Assembly: GCF_002927635.1 (NCBI RefSeq)
Contig: NZ_PRDS01000003.1
Span: 62,001 to 126,000 of the forward strand
DNA length: 64,000 nucleotides
Source: Albidovulum inexpectatum
GTDB taxonomy: Bacteria; Pseudomonadota; Alphaproteobacteria; Rhodobacterales; Rhodobacteraceae
Reading direction: 5' to 3'
Of the stretch, positions 1 to 10,112 are shown piece by piece (the stretch's first letter is position 1; the number at the start of each line of letters is the position of its first letter). The translations under genes and the position numbers were made by a program. The notes under the pieces were generated by a model. That model made no database searches. It was not told the DNA's origin and was given only the letters and a program-made list of their open reading frames with translations.

Positions 1-1
1 C

Positions 2-253
2 GAGATGCGCGAGCTGCAGGCCGAAATCGGTCAGTTGAACGAAAGCCTTGCCGTGCTGCGCGCCGAATGGGCCTATCTCAACCGGCCGGATCGTCTGCGC
101 GAACTGGCCGACATCAATTTCGCCCGCCTCGGGCTGTTGCCCCTGGATCCGCGGCAATTCGGTCGCGTGGCGGATGTCGGCTATCCGGCCCCCGACCTGC
201 CGCCGATCACCAAGCCGGTCGATACGGTTGCAACGCAGGATCTGACGCAATGA
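2..253 (+). CDS. ftsL: Cell division protein FtsL, C-terminal part (5' end outside window)
   Basis: This is the tail of a small bitopic division protein that in the family forms a periplasmic coiled coil with FtsB and FtsQ at the septum. The visible 83 codons begin inside the coiled coil (heptad-like [20 protein letters not shown]) and continue into the typical region with [12 protein letters not shown]. The N-terminal cytoplasmic stretch and membrane helix lie before the window. The stop overlaps the ftsI start (ATGA), so the two are translationally coupled. The call rests on this motif and on its place directly before ftsI. Confidence 0.85.
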   Translation, partial: EMRELQAEIGQLNESLAVLRAEWAYLNRPDRLRELADINFARLGLLPLDPRQFGRVADVGYPAPDLPPITKPVDTVATQDLTQ

Positions 254-2034
254 CTCGCACGCCTCTACGTCCTCTTGCGCGCATTCTGGCCGCCCGGGCA
301 AAGGGCGAAAATCCCGACGCGATCGAACGCGAGAATATCCGTCTTCGGCACGAACAGATGCGCGACAAGGCGCGGATGCGGGCCGAAAGCCGGCTTTTGA
401 TCCTGTCGGTTGCATTTGTCATGGGCTTTGGCCTTGTTGGCGCGCGGATGGCATCGCTTGCCGCCTCTGAACCGTCAGAGCCGCAGGTTGCTTCGCATGG
501 CGCGGGAATCGTCGCGCAGCGCGCCGATATCGTCGACCGACGCGGCCGCATTCTGGCGACGAACCTTCTGACCCATTCGCTGTATGCGCAGCCGCCGCTG
601 ATGGTCGATCCGCAGCGCGCGGCACACGAACTGGCCGCGATCTTCCCGGACCTGGACGAGGATCGGCTGCTGAAGGATTTCACCGGCAAGCGCAAGTTTC
701 TGTGGATCAAGCGCCGCATCTCGCCCGAGCAGATGCAGGCCGTGCACGAGATCGGCGAGCCGGGGCTTCTGTTCGGCCCGCGCGAAATGCGCCTGTATCC
801 GAACGGGCCGCTGGCAGCCCATGTTCTTGGCGGTGCGGGGTTCGGGCGCGAAGGTGTGCGCGCGGCGGAAATCGTCGGACGCGCGGGGGTGGAAAAGACG
901 TTCGATGCCTGGCTGCGCGACCCCGCCAATGCCGGCAAGCCCCTGCAGCTGTCTCTGGATCTGACCGTGCAGGCCACGGTCGAAGAGGTCCTGGACGCGG
1001 GCATGAAGCTGATGAACGCCAAGGGCGCGACCGCCATCCTGATGGATGCCCATAACGGCGAGATCGTGGCAATGGCCTCGCTGCCCGATTTCGATCCGAA
1101 CGATCGGCCCTCTCCGCCCGTGTCGGGCGACCCTTCGGACAGCCCGTTGTTCAACCGCGCCGTGCAGGGCCTTTACGAGCTTGGGTCGACCTTCAAGCTG
1201 TTTGCCATCGCGCAGGCCGTCGATATGGGGCTGGTCAACCCCGATACGATGATCGACACCAAGGGGCCCCTGGTCTGGGGGCGTTTCAAGATTCGCGACT
1301 TCCACAATTACGGGCCCCAGCTTTCCGTCACCGATGTTCTGGTCAAGTCCTCGAATATCGGGACGGCGCGCATCGCGCTGCAGATCGGTGCGGTCAAGCA
1401 GCAGGAATTCCTGCGCGCGCTGGGCATGTTCGATCCCACCCCCGTCGAGCTGGTCGAGGCGCCGGGCGCCAAGCCCCTGCGCCCCGAAAAATGGCCCGAG
1501 ATCACGACGATGACCGTTTCCTACGGGCATGGAATCGCGGCAAGCCCGCTGCATCTGGCGGCGGCCTATGCCTCGCTTGTCAACGGCGGCACGCGGATCA
1601 CGCCGACATTGCTACGTCGAGATCATGTCGAACCGGGGCCGCGAATCATCTCGGAGCGTACCTCGGCGATCCTGCGGGACATGCTGCGACAGGTCGTTGC
1701 GCGCGGCACGGCCAGCTTCGGCGACGTGCCGGGCTATTCCGTCGGCGGCAAGACCGGCACGGCCGACAAGCCGCTGCGCACGGGCAAGGGCTATGCCAAG
1801 GACAAGGTGATCGCCACCTTCGCTTCGGTGTTTCCGACCACCGATCCGAAATACGTCCTTGTCGTCTCGCTGGACGAACCGGTCGAGACTTCGGGCGCCG
1901 AGCCGCGCCGCACCGCCGGATGGACGGCGGTACCCGTCGCGGCCGAGATCATCCGGCGCACCGCGCCCTTGCTGGGCCTTCGTCCGGAACTTGAACCCGT
2001 GGCCGATGCCGGGGTAATACGCGTCCGCAACTGA
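250..2034 (+). CDS. ftsI: Peptidoglycan D,D-transpeptidase FtsI (PBP3)
   Basis: Septal transpeptidase that cross-links peptidoglycan stem peptides in the periplasm during division. The 594-residue product has a short Arg-rich cytoplasmic start, a membrane helix at about 55-75, a dimerisation domain, and a transpeptidase domain with all three active-site motifs: STFK (S313, K316), SSN (367-369) and KTG (501-503). I chose the ATG at 250 because it overlaps the ftsL stop and gives the expected N-terminus. An in-frame start at 67 would run through ftsL. First complete gene of the ftsL-ftsI-murE-murF-mraY operon. Confidence 0.95.
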   Translation: MTRTPLRPLARILAARAKGENPDAIERENIRLRHEQMRDKARMRAESRLLILSVAFVMGFGLVGARMASLAASEPSEPQVASHGAGIVAQRADIVDRRGRILATNLLTHSLYAQPPLMVDPQRAAHELAAIFPDLDEDRLLKDFTGKRKFLWIKRRISPEQMQAVHEIGEPGLLFGPREMRLYPNGPLAAHVLGGAGFGREGVRAAEIVGRAGVEKTFDAWLRDPANAGKPLQLSLDLTVQATVEEVLDAGMKLMNAKGATAILMDAHNGEIVAMASLPDFDPNDRPSPPVSGDPSDSPLFNRAVQGLYELGSTFKLFAIAQAVDMGLVNPDTMIDTKGPLVWGRFKIRDFHNYGPQLSVTDVLVKSSNIGTARIALQIGAVKQQEFLRALGMFDPTPVELVEAPGAKPLRPEKWPEITTMTVSYGHGIAASPLHLAAAYASLVNGGTRITPTLLRRDHVEPGPRIISERTSAILRDMLRQVVARGTASFGDVPGYSVGGKTGTADKPLRTGKGYAKDKVIATFASVFPTTDPKYVLVVSLDEPVETSGAEPRRTAGWTAVPVAAEIIRRTAPLLGLRPELEPVADAGVIRVRN

Positions 2035-2060
2035 ACCCCGAATGCGCGGAGGGCCGGGCG

Positions 2061-3539
2061 ATGGCCGAAACAAAGACGCTTGCCGAGCTGGGCCTGACCG
2101 CACAGGGCGGGCGTGAGGCGCGCATAACGGGGCTGTCGGTGGACAGCCGGCAGGTCCGTCCCGGCCACCTGTTCGCGGCCCTGCCGGGCAGCACCATGCA
2201 TGGCGGCGAATTCATCCAATACGCATTGCGGATGGGTGCCGCGGCGATCCTGACCGACCGGGAAGGCGCCCGCATCGCCAGGGATGCGCTGGCCGGCGCG
2301 GATGCCGCGCTGATCGTCTCGGAAGACCCCCGGCAGGCGCTTGCCTGCGCCGCGGCGCTCTGGTTCGGCGCACAGCCCGAAACGATGGTCGCGGTCACGG
2401 GTACTTCGGGCAAGACATCGGTGGCCACGTTCACCCGTCAGATATGGCAGGCGCTGGGGCATTCGGCGATCAATCTGGGCACGATGGGCGTCCTGGGCGA
2501 TTTCGAGGCCCCTCTGGCCCATACCACGCCCGAACCGATCACCCTGCATCGCGTGCTGGCCGATGCCGCGCAGGCCGGCATCACCCATGCGGCAATGGAA
2601 GCTTCCAGTCACGGTCTTGACCAGCGGCGGCTTGACGGTGTGCGGCTGCAGGCCGCGGCCTTCACGAATTTCAGCCAGGATCATCTCGACTACCATGAGA
2701 CATTCGAGGCCTATTTCGCGGCCAAGGCTGGCCTGTTTGATCGCGTCCTGCCCAAGGACGGCATGGCCGTGGTCAATATCGACGACCCGCGCGGCCGCGA
2801 GATTCTGGAAATCGCGCGCGCGCGCGGCCAGCAGGTGATCACCGTGGGCCGCAATCCCGCGGCCGATCTGTCCATTGCCGCCCAGAGGTTCGATGCAACC
2901 GGGCAGGATCTGCGCTTCATGTGGAAGGGGCAGCCCCATCTTGTCCGGCTGGCGCTGATCGGCGGGTTCCAGGCCGAAAACGTCTTGGCCGCGGCGGGCC
3001 TGGCCATCGCCACGGGGGACGAGCCCGCGCGCGTATTCGCGACCCTGCCGGGCCTGACGACGGTGCGAGGGCGCATGCAGCTGGTCGCGCGCCGGGACAA
3101 CGGTGCGACCGTTTTCGTGGATTATTCGCACAAGCCCGGCGCTCTGGCGGCCGCGCTGCAATCCTTGCGCCCGCATGTCATGGGGCGCATCGTGGTGGTC
3201 TTTGGCGCGGGCGGGGATCGCGACCGGTCCAAGCGTCCGCTGATGGGAGAGGTTGCCGCGAAACACGCCGACCTGGTCATCGTGACCGACGACAATCCCA
3301 GAACCGAAGATCCCGCCTCGATCCGGGCCGAAGTCATGGCCGGCTGCCCCGAGGCCATCGAGGTCCCCGATCGGGCCGAGGCGATCCTGCGCGGCGTGGA
3401 CGCGCTGCTGCCGGGCGATGCGCTGCTGATCGCGGGCAAGGGGCATGAAACCGGCCAGATCATCGGCCATGATGTCTATCCCTTCGACGATGCCGAACAG
3501 GCCTCGGTCGCGGTGGCCGCTTTGGAGGGGCGCATCTGA
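2061..3539 (+). CDS. murE: UDP-MurNAc-L-Ala-D-Glu:meso-diaminopimelate ligase MurE
   Basis: Cytoplasmic ATP-dependent Mur ligase that adds meso-diaminopimelate to the UDP-MurNAc dipeptide. The 492-residue length is normal. The ATP loop GTSGKTS is at 114-120, and DNPR at 411-414 is the signature that selects diaminopimelate rather than lysine. The C-terminal ligase domain carries FVDYSHKPGAL and FGAGGDRDRSKRP. The stop overlaps the murF start (TGATG). The DNPR motif predicts ordinary Gram-negative peptidoglycan. Confidence 0.96.
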   Translation: MAETKTLAELGLTAQGGREARITGLSVDSRQVRPGHLFAALPGSTMHGGEFIQYALRMGAAAILTDREGARIARDALAGADAALIVSEDPRQALACAAALWFGAQPETMVAVTGTSGKTSVATFTRQIWQALGHSAINLGTMGVLGDFEAPLAHTTPEPITLHRVLADAAQAGITHAAMEASSHGLDQRRLDGVRLQAAAFTNFSQDHLDYHETFEAYFAAKAGLFDRVLPKDGMAVVNIDDPRGREILEIARARGQQVITVGRNPAADLSIAAQRFDATGQDLRFMWKGQPHLVRLALIGGFQAENVLAAAGLAIATGDEPARVFATLPGLTTVRGRMQLVARRDNGATVFVDYSHKPGALAAALQSLRPHVMGRIVVVFGAGGDRDRSKRPLMGEVAAKHADLVIVTDDNPRTEDPASIRAEVMAGCPEAIEVPDRAEAILRGVDALLPGDALLIAGKGHETGQIIGHDVYPFDDAEQASVAVAALEGRI

Positions 3540-4984
3540 TGTCGGCACTCTGGACCGGGGCCGAGGCGGCCCGTGCGATCGGCGGGCGCCTGACGCGCGA
3601 TTTCGAAATTGCGGGCCTGTCGATCGACACGCGAACGATCCGACCGGGCGAGATGTTCATCGCCCTGACAGACAGGCGGGACGGACACGACTTCGTTGCC
3701 GATGCGCTGGCGCGCGGGGCGTCGGGCGCGATGGTGTCGCGCGTGCCTGACAACGTGGATTCGGACGCGCCGCTGTTGATCGTGCCGGACGTTCTGCGCG
3801 CCTTGTGGGATCTGGGTGCCGCGGGTCGGGCGCGCACGGGGGCACGGGTCATCGCCGTCACGGGTTCGGTCGGCAAGACATCGACCAAGGAGATGCTGCG
3901 CGCCATGCTTTCGGGCCAGGGCCGGGTCCATGCCGCCGAAGCCAGCTTCAACAACCATTGGGGTGTGCCGCTGACCCTTGCGCGCATGCCCCGCGAAGCG
4001 GACTTCGCGGTGATCGAGATCGGCATGAACCGGCCCGGAGAGATCGCCCCGCTCGCCCGTCTTGCCCGTCCGCATGTCGCCATGATCACCACCGTGGCGC
4101 CGGCGCACCTGGAGGCCTTTGGCGAGATCGCCGGAATTGCGCGCGAGAAGTCGTCGATCTTCGAGGGGCTCGAGCCCGACGGCACGGCGATCATTCCATC
4201 CGGCCTGGAGACGACGCCGATTCTGGCCAAGGCGGCAGCGCGGGCATCCCGGATCATGACCTTCGGCGCAGAGCGCGAAGACGACTTTCGCCTGCTCGAG
4301 GTGATGGTTTCTCAGGACAGGACCGTGGCACGTGTCGGCCATGCCGACGGACAGGTATTGTTGCGCCTGAACGGTCCGGGACGGCATTTCGCCACGAACG
4401 CGCTGGGCGTTCTTGCGGTGGCCCGGGCGCTGGATCTGGACCTTGCCGTTTCGGCCTGCGATCTGGCCCGATGGCAGCCGCCAGCCGGGCGCGGACAGCG
4501 CGAGGTGATCCATCTGGACATCGTGAACCAGGAGCAGAGCTTCGACCTGATCGACGACGCATTCAATGCCAATCCCGCCTCCGTTTCGGCGGCGCTGGAC
4601 GTTCTGGCGTCGGCCAGGCCTCGGGACGGTATCGGACGTATCGGCCGGGGGCGGCGCATCGTCGTGCTGGGCGACATGCTGGAGCTGGGGCCGGACGAGA
4701 TCGATCTGCATCGCCAGATTGCGGCCCATCCGGCGATGACATCCATCGACATCGTGCATTGCGTGGGGCCAAGGATGCGCGCACTGTGGCAGGCGCTGCC
4801 CGACAGCCGTCGCGGGCTGTGGTTCGAAACGGCCGACGAGATGGCCCGCGTGGCGCATCGCATCGTCGATGCCGGCGACGTCGTGCTGGTCAAGGGATCC
4901 AAGGGGTCGCGCGTCAGCCAGGTGGTTGACGCGTTGCGGAAACTGGGGCAACCCGGCGCGGATCGCGCCCAAGGGAAAGAATAG
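3539..4984 (+). CDS. murF: UDP-MurNAc-tripeptide:D-Ala-D-Ala ligase MurF
   Basis: Cytoplasmic ligase that completes the UDP-MurNAc pentapeptide by adding D-Ala-D-Ala. The 481-residue protein has the ATP loop GSVGKTS at 109-115, the central motif NNHWGVPLTLAR and the C-terminal DAFNANP, a variant of the usual DxYNANP. It shares bases with the murE stop and is followed at once by mraY (TAG then ATG, no gap), so it is tightly co-translated. Confidence 0.96.
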   Translation: MSALWTGAEAARAIGGRLTRDFEIAGLSIDTRTIRPGEMFIALTDRRDGHDFVADALARGASGAMVSRVPDNVDSDAPLLIVPDVLRALWDLGAAGRARTGARVIAVTGSVGKTSTKEMLRAMLSGQGRVHAAEASFNNHWGVPLTLARMPREADFAVIEIGMNRPGEIAPLARLARPHVAMITTVAPAHLEAFGEIAGIAREKSSIFEGLEPDGTAIIPSGLETTPILAKAAARASRIMTFGAEREDDFRLLEVMVSQDRTVARVGHADGQVLLRLNGPGRHFATNALGVLAVARALDLDLAVSACDLARWQPPAGRGQREVIHLDIVNQEQSFDLIDDAFNANPASVSAALDVLASARPRDGIGRIGRGRRIVVLGDMLELGPDEIDLHRQIAAHPAMTSIDIVHCVGPRMRALWQALPDSRRGLWFETADEMARVAHRIVDAGDVVLVKGSKGSRVSQVVDALRKLGQPGADRAQGKE

Positions 4985-6067
4985 ATGCTGTATTGGCTGT
5001 CCAGCCTGTCCGAGGGCGGAGACGTCTTCAACCTGTTCCGTTACATCACGTTCCGCGCGGGGGCGGCGTTCTTCACCGCGCTGATATTCGGTTTCCTGTT
5101 CGGGCGGCCGCTGATCGACCTGTTGCGCCGCAAGCAGAAGCGTGGCCAGCCCATTCGCGAGGACGGTCCTGAAACCCACTTTGCCAAGGCCGGCACGCCG
5201 ACCATGGGCGGGCTTCTCATCCTTTCGGCGATGATCGTTTCGACCCTGCTTTGGGCGCGGCTCGACAATCCGTATATCTGGATCGTGCTCTTCGTGACTT
5301 GCGCCTATGGGCTGATCGGATTTGCCGACGACTATGCCAAGGTGTCGCGCCAGAACACGCGCGGCCTGTCCTCTCGGATGCGCCTTGCGCTGGGCTTCCT
5401 GATCGCCGGCTTCGCGGGCATGATGGCGGCGATGGTTCACCCCGAGCCCTTGGCGTGGAAGCTTGCCGTTCCGCTGTTCAAGGATGTTCTCTTGAACCTT
5501 GGCTGGTTCTTCGTGCCGTTCTCGATGATCGTGATTGTCGGTGCGGCGAATTCAGTCAACCTGACGGATGGTCTGGACGGACTGGCCGTCATGCCGGTGA
5601 TGATCGCGGCGGCAGCGCTGGGCATCATTGCCTATGCCGTGGGCCGTATCGACTTCACCGAATATCTGGGGGTTCATTACGTGCCCGGATCCGGGGAGAT
5701 CCTTGTCTTTTGCGCCGCGCTGATCGGCGGGGGGTTGGGATTCCTGTGGTACAACGCGCCGCCGGCCGCCGTGTTCATGGGCGATACCGGCTCGCTTGCG
5801 CTGGGCGGAGCGCTGGGGGCGATTGCCGTCGTGACGAAGCACGAAATTGTCCTCGCGATCGTCGGCGGCCTTTTCGTGGTCGAGGCGCTGTCGGTAATCA
5901 TCCAGGTTCTGTATTTCAAGCGCACGGGCAAAAGGGTCTTCTTGATGGCGCCGATCCATCACCACTTTGAAAAGAAGGGCTGGTCGGAGCCTCAGATCGT
6001 GATACGATTCTGGATCATCTCGCTGATCCTTGCGCTGATCGGTCTTGCGACGCTGAAATTGCGCTGA
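4985..6067 (+). CDS. mraY: Phospho-MurNAc-pentapeptide transferase MraY
   Basis: Integral membrane enzyme that moves phospho-MurNAc-pentapeptide to undecaprenyl phosphate, giving lipid I. The 360-residue protein has about ten membrane helices. It shows the family motifs [17 protein letters not shown], the magnesium-site segment [12 protein letters not shown] and the cytoplasmic IHHHFE. Last gene of the cluster here. The usual next genes (murD, ftsW, murG) are not present downstream in this window. Confidence 0.97.
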   Translation: MLYWLSSLSEGGDVFNLFRYITFRAGAAFFTALIFGFLFGRPLIDLLRRKQKRGQPIREDGPETHFAKAGTPTMGGLLILSAMIVSTLLWARLDNPYIWIVLFVTCAYGLIGFADDYAKVSRQNTRGLSSRMRLALGFLIAGFAGMMAAMVHPEPLAWKLAVPLFKDVLLNLGWFFVPFSMIVIVGAANSVNLTDGLDGLAVMPVMIAAAALGIIAYAVGRIDFTEYLGVHYVPGSGEILVFCAALIGGGLGFLWYNAPPAAVFMGDTGSLALGGALGAIAVVTKHEIVLAIVGGLFVVEALSVIIQVLYFKRTGKRVFLMAPIHHHFEKKGWSEPQIVIRFWIISLILALIGLATLKLR

Positions 6068-6146
6068 CCGGGGCGGAACGGGCTTTTGCGCCGCGCCTGA
6101 CAGGGTATGCTCTGCCCAAGGGGCGCGACTGTCAGGCAGGGAACCC

Positions 6147-6893
6147 ATGTCGCTCGTTCTGTATTCCGCATGGTATGGCGAGGCCGAACCGCTGAACGCG
6201 CAGGTGTTCGGACCGTTCGACAGCTGCCGCAGGGTGCTGTTCACCGACCGGCACGACCTGTCCCTTCCGGGGGTCGAAGTCATTCACGAGCCTGCCATGG
6301 GGCTGGACCCGGCGCGCGCTTCGCGTCGGGCAAAGCTGATGCCCCATCGCTATTTTCCCGATGCCGAATGGTCGATCTGGATCGACAACAAGAGCATTCT
6401 GCGCCGCGATCCGTGCGACCTGCTGGCAAGGCTGCAATCGGCAACCGACGCCGGCTTCCTTGCCTTTCCGCATTTCCGCCGCGACTGCGTCTATCAGGAA
6501 CTGCGCACTGCCTGGGAGCTGGGCCTCGATGATCCGCGCATCCTGCGCGAACGCGCCCGGACCTATCGGCAAGAAGGCATGCCCGAACATTTCGGCCTGA
6601 TCGAGGGGCATTTCCTGGTCCGTCGTCATAACGCCCCCGACATCGCCCGCTTTGGAGAGAGGTGGTTCGAACATGTGCTGCGCTTTTCGCGCCGCGACCA
6701 GGTGTCCTTTCCCTATCTCGCCTGGCGGTTGGGGCTGAGATACGAACCGATCACGATGCTTGACAGGCGCGATACGGTGACCTTCACGGTCTTCGACCGC
6801 AAGACGCGCAAGCCGGAATTCCGGCGCCACGACATGGCCCGCCAGATCGCCCGACGAATCTGGCACGGAATTCGGTCAGGGGGAAGAAAGTAA
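6147..6893 (+). CDS. DUF616 (TOD1/MUCI70-type) glycosyltransferase-like protein
   Basis: The 248-residue soluble protein resembles the DUF616/TOD1-type glycosyltransferase-like family. WSIWIDNKSILR near residues 70-82 fits the place of a metal-binding acidic motif. The C-terminal half has GLIEGHFLVRRH followed by SRRDQVSFPYLAWRLG, the family's most conserved block. There is no signal peptide or membrane helix. It follows mraY after 79 bases, and the YjbQ gene starts two bases after its stop. The substrate is unknown. Transfer to a surface or wall glycan is inference. Confidence 0.72.
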   Translation: MSLVLYSAWYGEAEPLNAQVFGPFDSCRRVLFTDRHDLSLPGVEVIHEPAMGLDPARASRRAKLMPHRYFPDAEWSIWIDNKSILRRDPCDLLARLQSATDAGFLAFPHFRRDCVYQELRTAWELGLDDPRILRERARTYRQEGMPEHFGLIEGHFLVRRHNAPDIARFGERWFEHVLRFSRRDQVSFPYLAWRLGLRYEPITMLDRRDTVTFTVFDRKTRKPEFRRHDMARQIARRIWHGIRSGGRK

Positions 6894-6895
6894 CG

Positions 6896-7315
6896 ATGCA
6901 GCGCATATTCGTGATCTCGACCCGGGGGGCGGGGCTGTATGAATTCACCCAGGACATACGCAAGTTCTGTGGGCCACTTGGCACGGGGCTTCTGACGCTG
7001 TTCGTTCGCCACACATCCTGTTCGCTGCTGATCCAGGAGAATGCCGATCCCGAGGTGCGTGACGACCTGGCCGAATTCCTGCGTCGTCTGGTTCCCGACG
7101 CCGACGATGCCTCGATGCGCTGGCTGCGCCATACCTATGAAGGCCCGGACGACATGCCGGCGCATATCAAGGCCGCGCTTTTGCCGGTGAGTATCTCGAT
7201 CCCGGTGGCAGAGGGGCGCCCGGCTCTGGGAACATGGCAGGGAGTCTACCTGTTCGAACATCGCCGAGCGCCCCATGACCGTCAGGTGGTGGCTCATTTT
7301 GTCCGCTCGACCTGA
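6896..7315 (+). CDS. YjbQ family protein (UPF0047; secondary thiamine-phosphate synthase)
   Basis: A 139-residue protein of the widespread YjbQ/UPF0047 family, small enzymes with weak thiamine-phosphate synthase activity whose main role is unclear. Family signatures are HTSCSLLIQENADPEV, the HTYEGPDDMPAHIK region and the C-terminal GTWQGVYLFEHR. It starts two bases after the preceding gene with a purine-rich ribosome site, so the two are probably cotranscribed. Confidence 0.9.
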   Translation: MQRIFVISTRGAGLYEFTQDIRKFCGPLGTGLLTLFVRHTSCSLLIQENADPEVRDDLAEFLRRLVPDADDASMRWLRHTYEGPDDMPAHIKAALLPVSISIPVAEGRPALGTWQGVYLFEHRRAPHDRQVVAHFVRST

Positions 7316-7559
7316 GGAGGATGGCGCGCGGACTCCGTTATGACGGTCGTACCGGGCGTCGCGGCACTTCAGATGCTGCGTCTTCCCGATCGAGCGAAAA
7401 TGCCCGCATTGCGCGTGCTGCGGCAGGGGAATGTGCGCGCACCTTTCCCCCCGGGATCGGGAATCGCGATCTGGTGGAGGAACATGCCCCCTACCCAAAG
7501 GATAGAGGTCGGCCTATAGTGCCTGTGGATAATGGGGGCTCTGGGCCAAGGGAGACGGG

Positions 7560-8027
7560 ATGCGCTGTCCGTTTTGCGGGAATATCGACACGCAGGTGAA
7601 GGATTCTAGACCGGCCGAGGATCATGTTGCGATCCGCCGCCGCCGCTTTTGCGCGGCTTGCGGGGGACGGTTCACCACCTATGAGCGGGTCCAGCTGCGC
7701 GATCTGGTCGTCATCAAGTCCAACGGACGGCGCGAGGACTTTGATCGGGCCAAGCTGGAGCGTTCGATCCGTATCGCCATGCAGAAACGCCCCATCGAAC
7801 CGGAACGGATCGACCAGATGATCTCGGGCATCGTGCGGCGGCTGGAATCTCTGGGCGAAACCGACATCCCGTCGAAGACGATCGGGGAAATCGTGATGGA
7901 GACGCTGGCGCGTATCGATACCGTCGCCTATGTGCGTTTCGCAAGCGTCTACAAGAACTTCCAGGCGGCAGACGATTTCGACAAGTTCGTATCGGAACTG
8001 CGCCCTTCAGTCGCGACCGAAGAGTGA
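7560..8027 (+). CDS. nrdR: Transcriptional repressor NrdR
   Basis: Regulator of ribonucleotide reductase genes. The 155-residue protein has the N-terminal zinc ribbon (CPFCG at 3-7 and CAACGGRF near 31-38) and a following ATP-cone domain that senses ATP/dATP. It is preceded by GGGAGACGG as ribosome site and by a possible -10 element TATAGT at 7515-7520. It overlaps ribD by four bases (GTGA), the common nrdR-ribD arrangement. No ribonucleotide reductase genes are in the window, so its targets lie elsewhere. Confidence 0.96.
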   Translation: MRCPFCGNIDTQVKDSRPAEDHVAIRRRRFCAACGGRFTTYERVQLRDLVVIKSNGRREDFDRAKLERSIRIAMQKRPIEPERIDQMISGIVRRLESLGETDIPSKTIGEIVMETLARIDTVAYVRFASVYKNFQAADDFDKFVSELRPSVATEE

Positions 8028-9121
8028 GCAGCAGGGTAGACCTGTATCACATGACCCATGCCCTGGGGCTTGCGCGCAGGGGGCTGGGTCGGGTGTGGCC
8101 CAACCCGGCGGTGGGCTGCGTGATCGTGCGCGACGGGCGCGTCGTCGGGCGAGGCTGGACCCAGCCCGGCGGACGCCCCCATGCCGAAACGGTTGCCTTG
8201 CAACAGGCGGGATCCCGTGCGCGGGGTGCGACGGCATACGTCACTTTGGAGCCATGCGCCCATCACGGCCGCACACCGCCCTGCGCCGAGGCGCTGATCG
8301 GCTCGGGCGTGGCCCGTGTCGTGACCGCGATTCAGGACCCCGATCCGCGCGTGGCCGGGCGCGGCCACCAGATGCTGCGCGATGCGGGGATCGTGGTCGA
8401 TACCGGCGTGTTGGCCGAAGAGGCACGCAGCTTGCAGCGGGGCTTCCTGACGCGCGTGACCGAGGGGCGGCCCATGGTCACGCTGAAGATGGCCTTCAGT
8501 CTGGATGGTCGGATCGCCACCGCCGGGGGCGAAAGCAAGTGGATCACCGGGGCGCTGGCGCGTCGCAGGGTTCATGCCATGCGTGCCAGCCATGACGCGA
8601 TTCTGGTCGGCGCGGGCACGGTGCGCGCCGATGATCCATCGTTGACCGTGCGGGATCTGGGTATCGACCATCAACCCGTGCGCGTCGTGGCCTCCGGCCT
8701 GCTGGACCTTCCGCTGGATGGCATGCTGGCCTCGACCGCGCGTGAGGTTCCGGTATGGATTCTGCATGGCCCCGAAGCCCCGGTGGAGCGGCGCGAGGCG
8801 TGGCTGCGGGCTGGCGCTGAACTGATCGAATGCCCCGCTGACGGCACCGGGCTTGGGGTCCGTTCGATGCTGGCAGCCCTGGGGGCCCGTGGCCTGACGC
8901 GCGTCTTCTGCGAGGGCGGGGGGCAGCTGGCCGCTGCCTTGGTCGAGGCCGGTCTGGTGGATGAAATCGCGGTTTTCTCGGCTGGCATCCTGCTGGGCGC
9001 GAATGGCCGGCCCGGCATCGGTGCGCTTGGCCTGGATCGATTGGGCGATGCGCCCCGCTATTGTCTCAAGGGTATCGAGGTCGTCGGGCAAGACACGCTT
9101 TGCCTGTGGCATCGCGCGTGA
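8024..9121 (+). CDS. ribD: Bifunctional riboflavin deaminase/reductase RibD
   Basis: Catalyses the second and third steps of riboflavin synthesis from GTP: deamination of the pyrimidine, then NADPH reduction of the ribosyl side chain. The deaminase domain is N-terminal, with the zinc motif HAE and [11 protein letters not shown] (about 50-90). The reductase domain follows from about 145 ([23 protein letters not shown]). At 365 residues the length is normal. The start is GTG, overlapping the nrdR stop. The remaining rib genes are not downstream. Confidence 0.96.
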   Translation: MSSRVDLYHMTHALGLARRGLGRVWPNPAVGCVIVRDGRVVGRGWTQPGGRPHAETVALQQAGSRARGATAYVTLEPCAHHGRTPPCAEALIGSGVARVVTAIQDPDPRVAGRGHQMLRDAGIVVDTGVLAEEARSLQRGFLTRVTEGRPMVTLKMAFSLDGRIATAGGESKWITGALARRRVHAMRASHDAILVGAGTVRADDPSLTVRDLGIDHQPVRVVASGLLDLPLDGMLASTAREVPVWILHGPEAPVERREAWLRAGAELIECPADGTGLGVRSMLAALGARGLTRVFCEGGGQLAAALVEAGLVDEIAVFSAGILLGANGRPGIGALGLDRLGDAPRYCLKGIEVVGQDTLCLWHRA

Positions 9122-9122
9122 C

Positions 9123-9144
9123 GGGGCGCGCGGCCGGCGCCCCG
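9123..9144. terminator. Hairpin between convergent ribD and GST genes
   Basis: GGGGCGC at 9123-9129 pairs with GCGCCCC at 9137-9143 around a seven-base loop, and the flanking C9122/G9144 can extend the stem. There is no T-run, so it is a weaker, possibly two-way terminator. Confidence 0.45.
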
Positions 9145-9154
9145 CCAAATCCGC

Positions 9155-9856
9155 TCAGCGCTTGAAAAGCACTTCCTGCGCCTTGCGGTTAGAGGTCAGG
9201 TCCGCCCGATTTTCGGCGCCAAGCGCGCGGCCACGCTGAACGGCGGGACGTGCGCCGACCTCTTCCAGCCAGCGCTTCATGTTCGGCTTGTCATCCAGGG
9301 TCTGGCCCTGGCCTTCCCACAACGAACACCAGCCCCACAGCGCCATGTCGGCGATCGAATAGAAATCGCCCGCGACATAGCGGTTGTCGGCCAGACGACG
9401 ATCAAGCACGCCGTAAAGCCGCGCGACCTCGCGTCGATAGCGTTCCTGCGCATAAGGCAGCACCTGCGGGGGTTCCATCGACGGGGCATATTTCAGGAAG
9501 TGGTGCGCCTGGCCCGCCATCGGGCCAACCCCGCCCACCTGCCAGAACAGCCATTCCTCGACCGCGACGCGCTCGCGTTCGTTCGTGCCATAGAATTTCC
9601 CCGTCTTGCGGGCGAGATATTGCAGGATCGCGCCGGACTCGAAGATCGAGATCGGAGCGCCATCAGGCCCATCGGGGTCGACGATGGCCGGCATCCGGTT
9701 GTTGGGCGAAATCTTCAGGAACTCGGGCTTGAACTGGTCGCCTGCGCCGATGTTGACGTAATGCACCTTGTAGGGCAGCTCCATCTCCTCCAATGCGATC
9801 GAGATTTTCCAGCCATTCGGCGTGGGCCAGTAGTAGAGTTCGATGGGTCTGGTCAT
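9155..9856 (-). CDS. Glutathione S-transferase family protein (YfcG-like)
   Basis: A 233-residue soluble protein with the glutathione-binding thioredoxin fold first (LYYWPTPNGWKISIALEEM; NNRMPAIVD; IFESGAILQYLA) and the helical domain second (VEEWLFWQVGGVGPMAGQ). The TPNGWK segment and PMAGQ fit the YfcG/YghU group, which mainly reduces disulfides with glutathione. A GGAG ribosome site precedes the start. It is divergent from riboswitch-controlled metZ and convergent with ribD. The substrate is not predictable. Confidence 0.88.
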   Translation of the reverse strand: MTRPIELYYWPTPNGWKISIALEEMELPYKVHYVNIGAGDQFKPEFLKISPNNRMPAIVDPDGPDGAPISIFESGAILQYLARKTGKFYGTNERERVAVEEWLFWQVGGVGPMAGQAHHFLKYAPSMEPPQVLPYAQERYRREVARLYGVLDRRLADNRYVAGDFYSIADMALWGWCSLWEGQGQTLDDKPNMKRWLEEVGARPAVQRGRALGAENRADLTSNRKAQEVLFKR

Positions 9857-10017
9857 GCTTGCTCTCCTTTTGCACCAACTTTGCCTCGCGTTGCTGCGGC
9901 TTCAAGTCCGGCCGTCGCGGAAGTTCGTGAATTCTTGCGCAGGCATTGTGCATCGGAATCGCCATGCCGATGCCAGCCGGCTGTTGACCCGGTCCTTCGC
10001 GCGCGCTATCGCCTGCG

Positions 10018-10072
10018 GCGTGGCGATTTGTTCACCGGATTGCGGGCCACGTTAAAGATGCCGCTAAAGAGG
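10018..10072 (+). promoter_or_regulatory. SAM-II riboswitch (metA motif) upstream of metZ
   Basis: The stretch has the SAM-II layout. GTGGC (10020-10024) pairs with GCCAC (10046-10050) as P1. The conserved GATTTG and CCGGATTGC lie inside. The 3' arm GTTAAAGATGCCGCTAAAGAGG matches the conserved TAAA and GCTAAA elements of the pseudoknot. SAM-II is known mainly from alphaproteobacteria before metA, metC and metZ. An intrinsic terminator follows 13 bases later, then metZ. SAM binding would lower methionine synthesis. Confidence 0.88.
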
Positions 10073-10084
10073 TAGGAGCAGGAC

Positions 10085-10112
10085 GCCCCGCCTTTACCGG
10101 TGGGGCTTTTTT
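10085..10112 (+). terminator. Intrinsic terminator between SAM-II aptamer and metZ
   Basis: An eight-pair stem, GCCCCGCC (10085-10092) with GGTGGGGC (10099-10106, one G-T pair), has a six-base loop and is followed by six T (10107-10112). Because it lies between the aptamer and the metZ start it is a plausible attenuator rather than an end-of-gene terminator. Confidence 0.85.

Noticed and set aside
1791-5440. Long minus-strand open frames (585 and 654 codons) opposite murE, murF and mraY
   Set aside because: High GC at third codon positions removes stops on the other strand. The plus strand holds clear Mur ligase motifs.
7321-7599. A 92-codon frame between the YjbQ gene and nrdR
   Set aside because: Arg/Gly-rich translation without motif, running into the start of nrdR. 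The gap is more likely leader and promoter.
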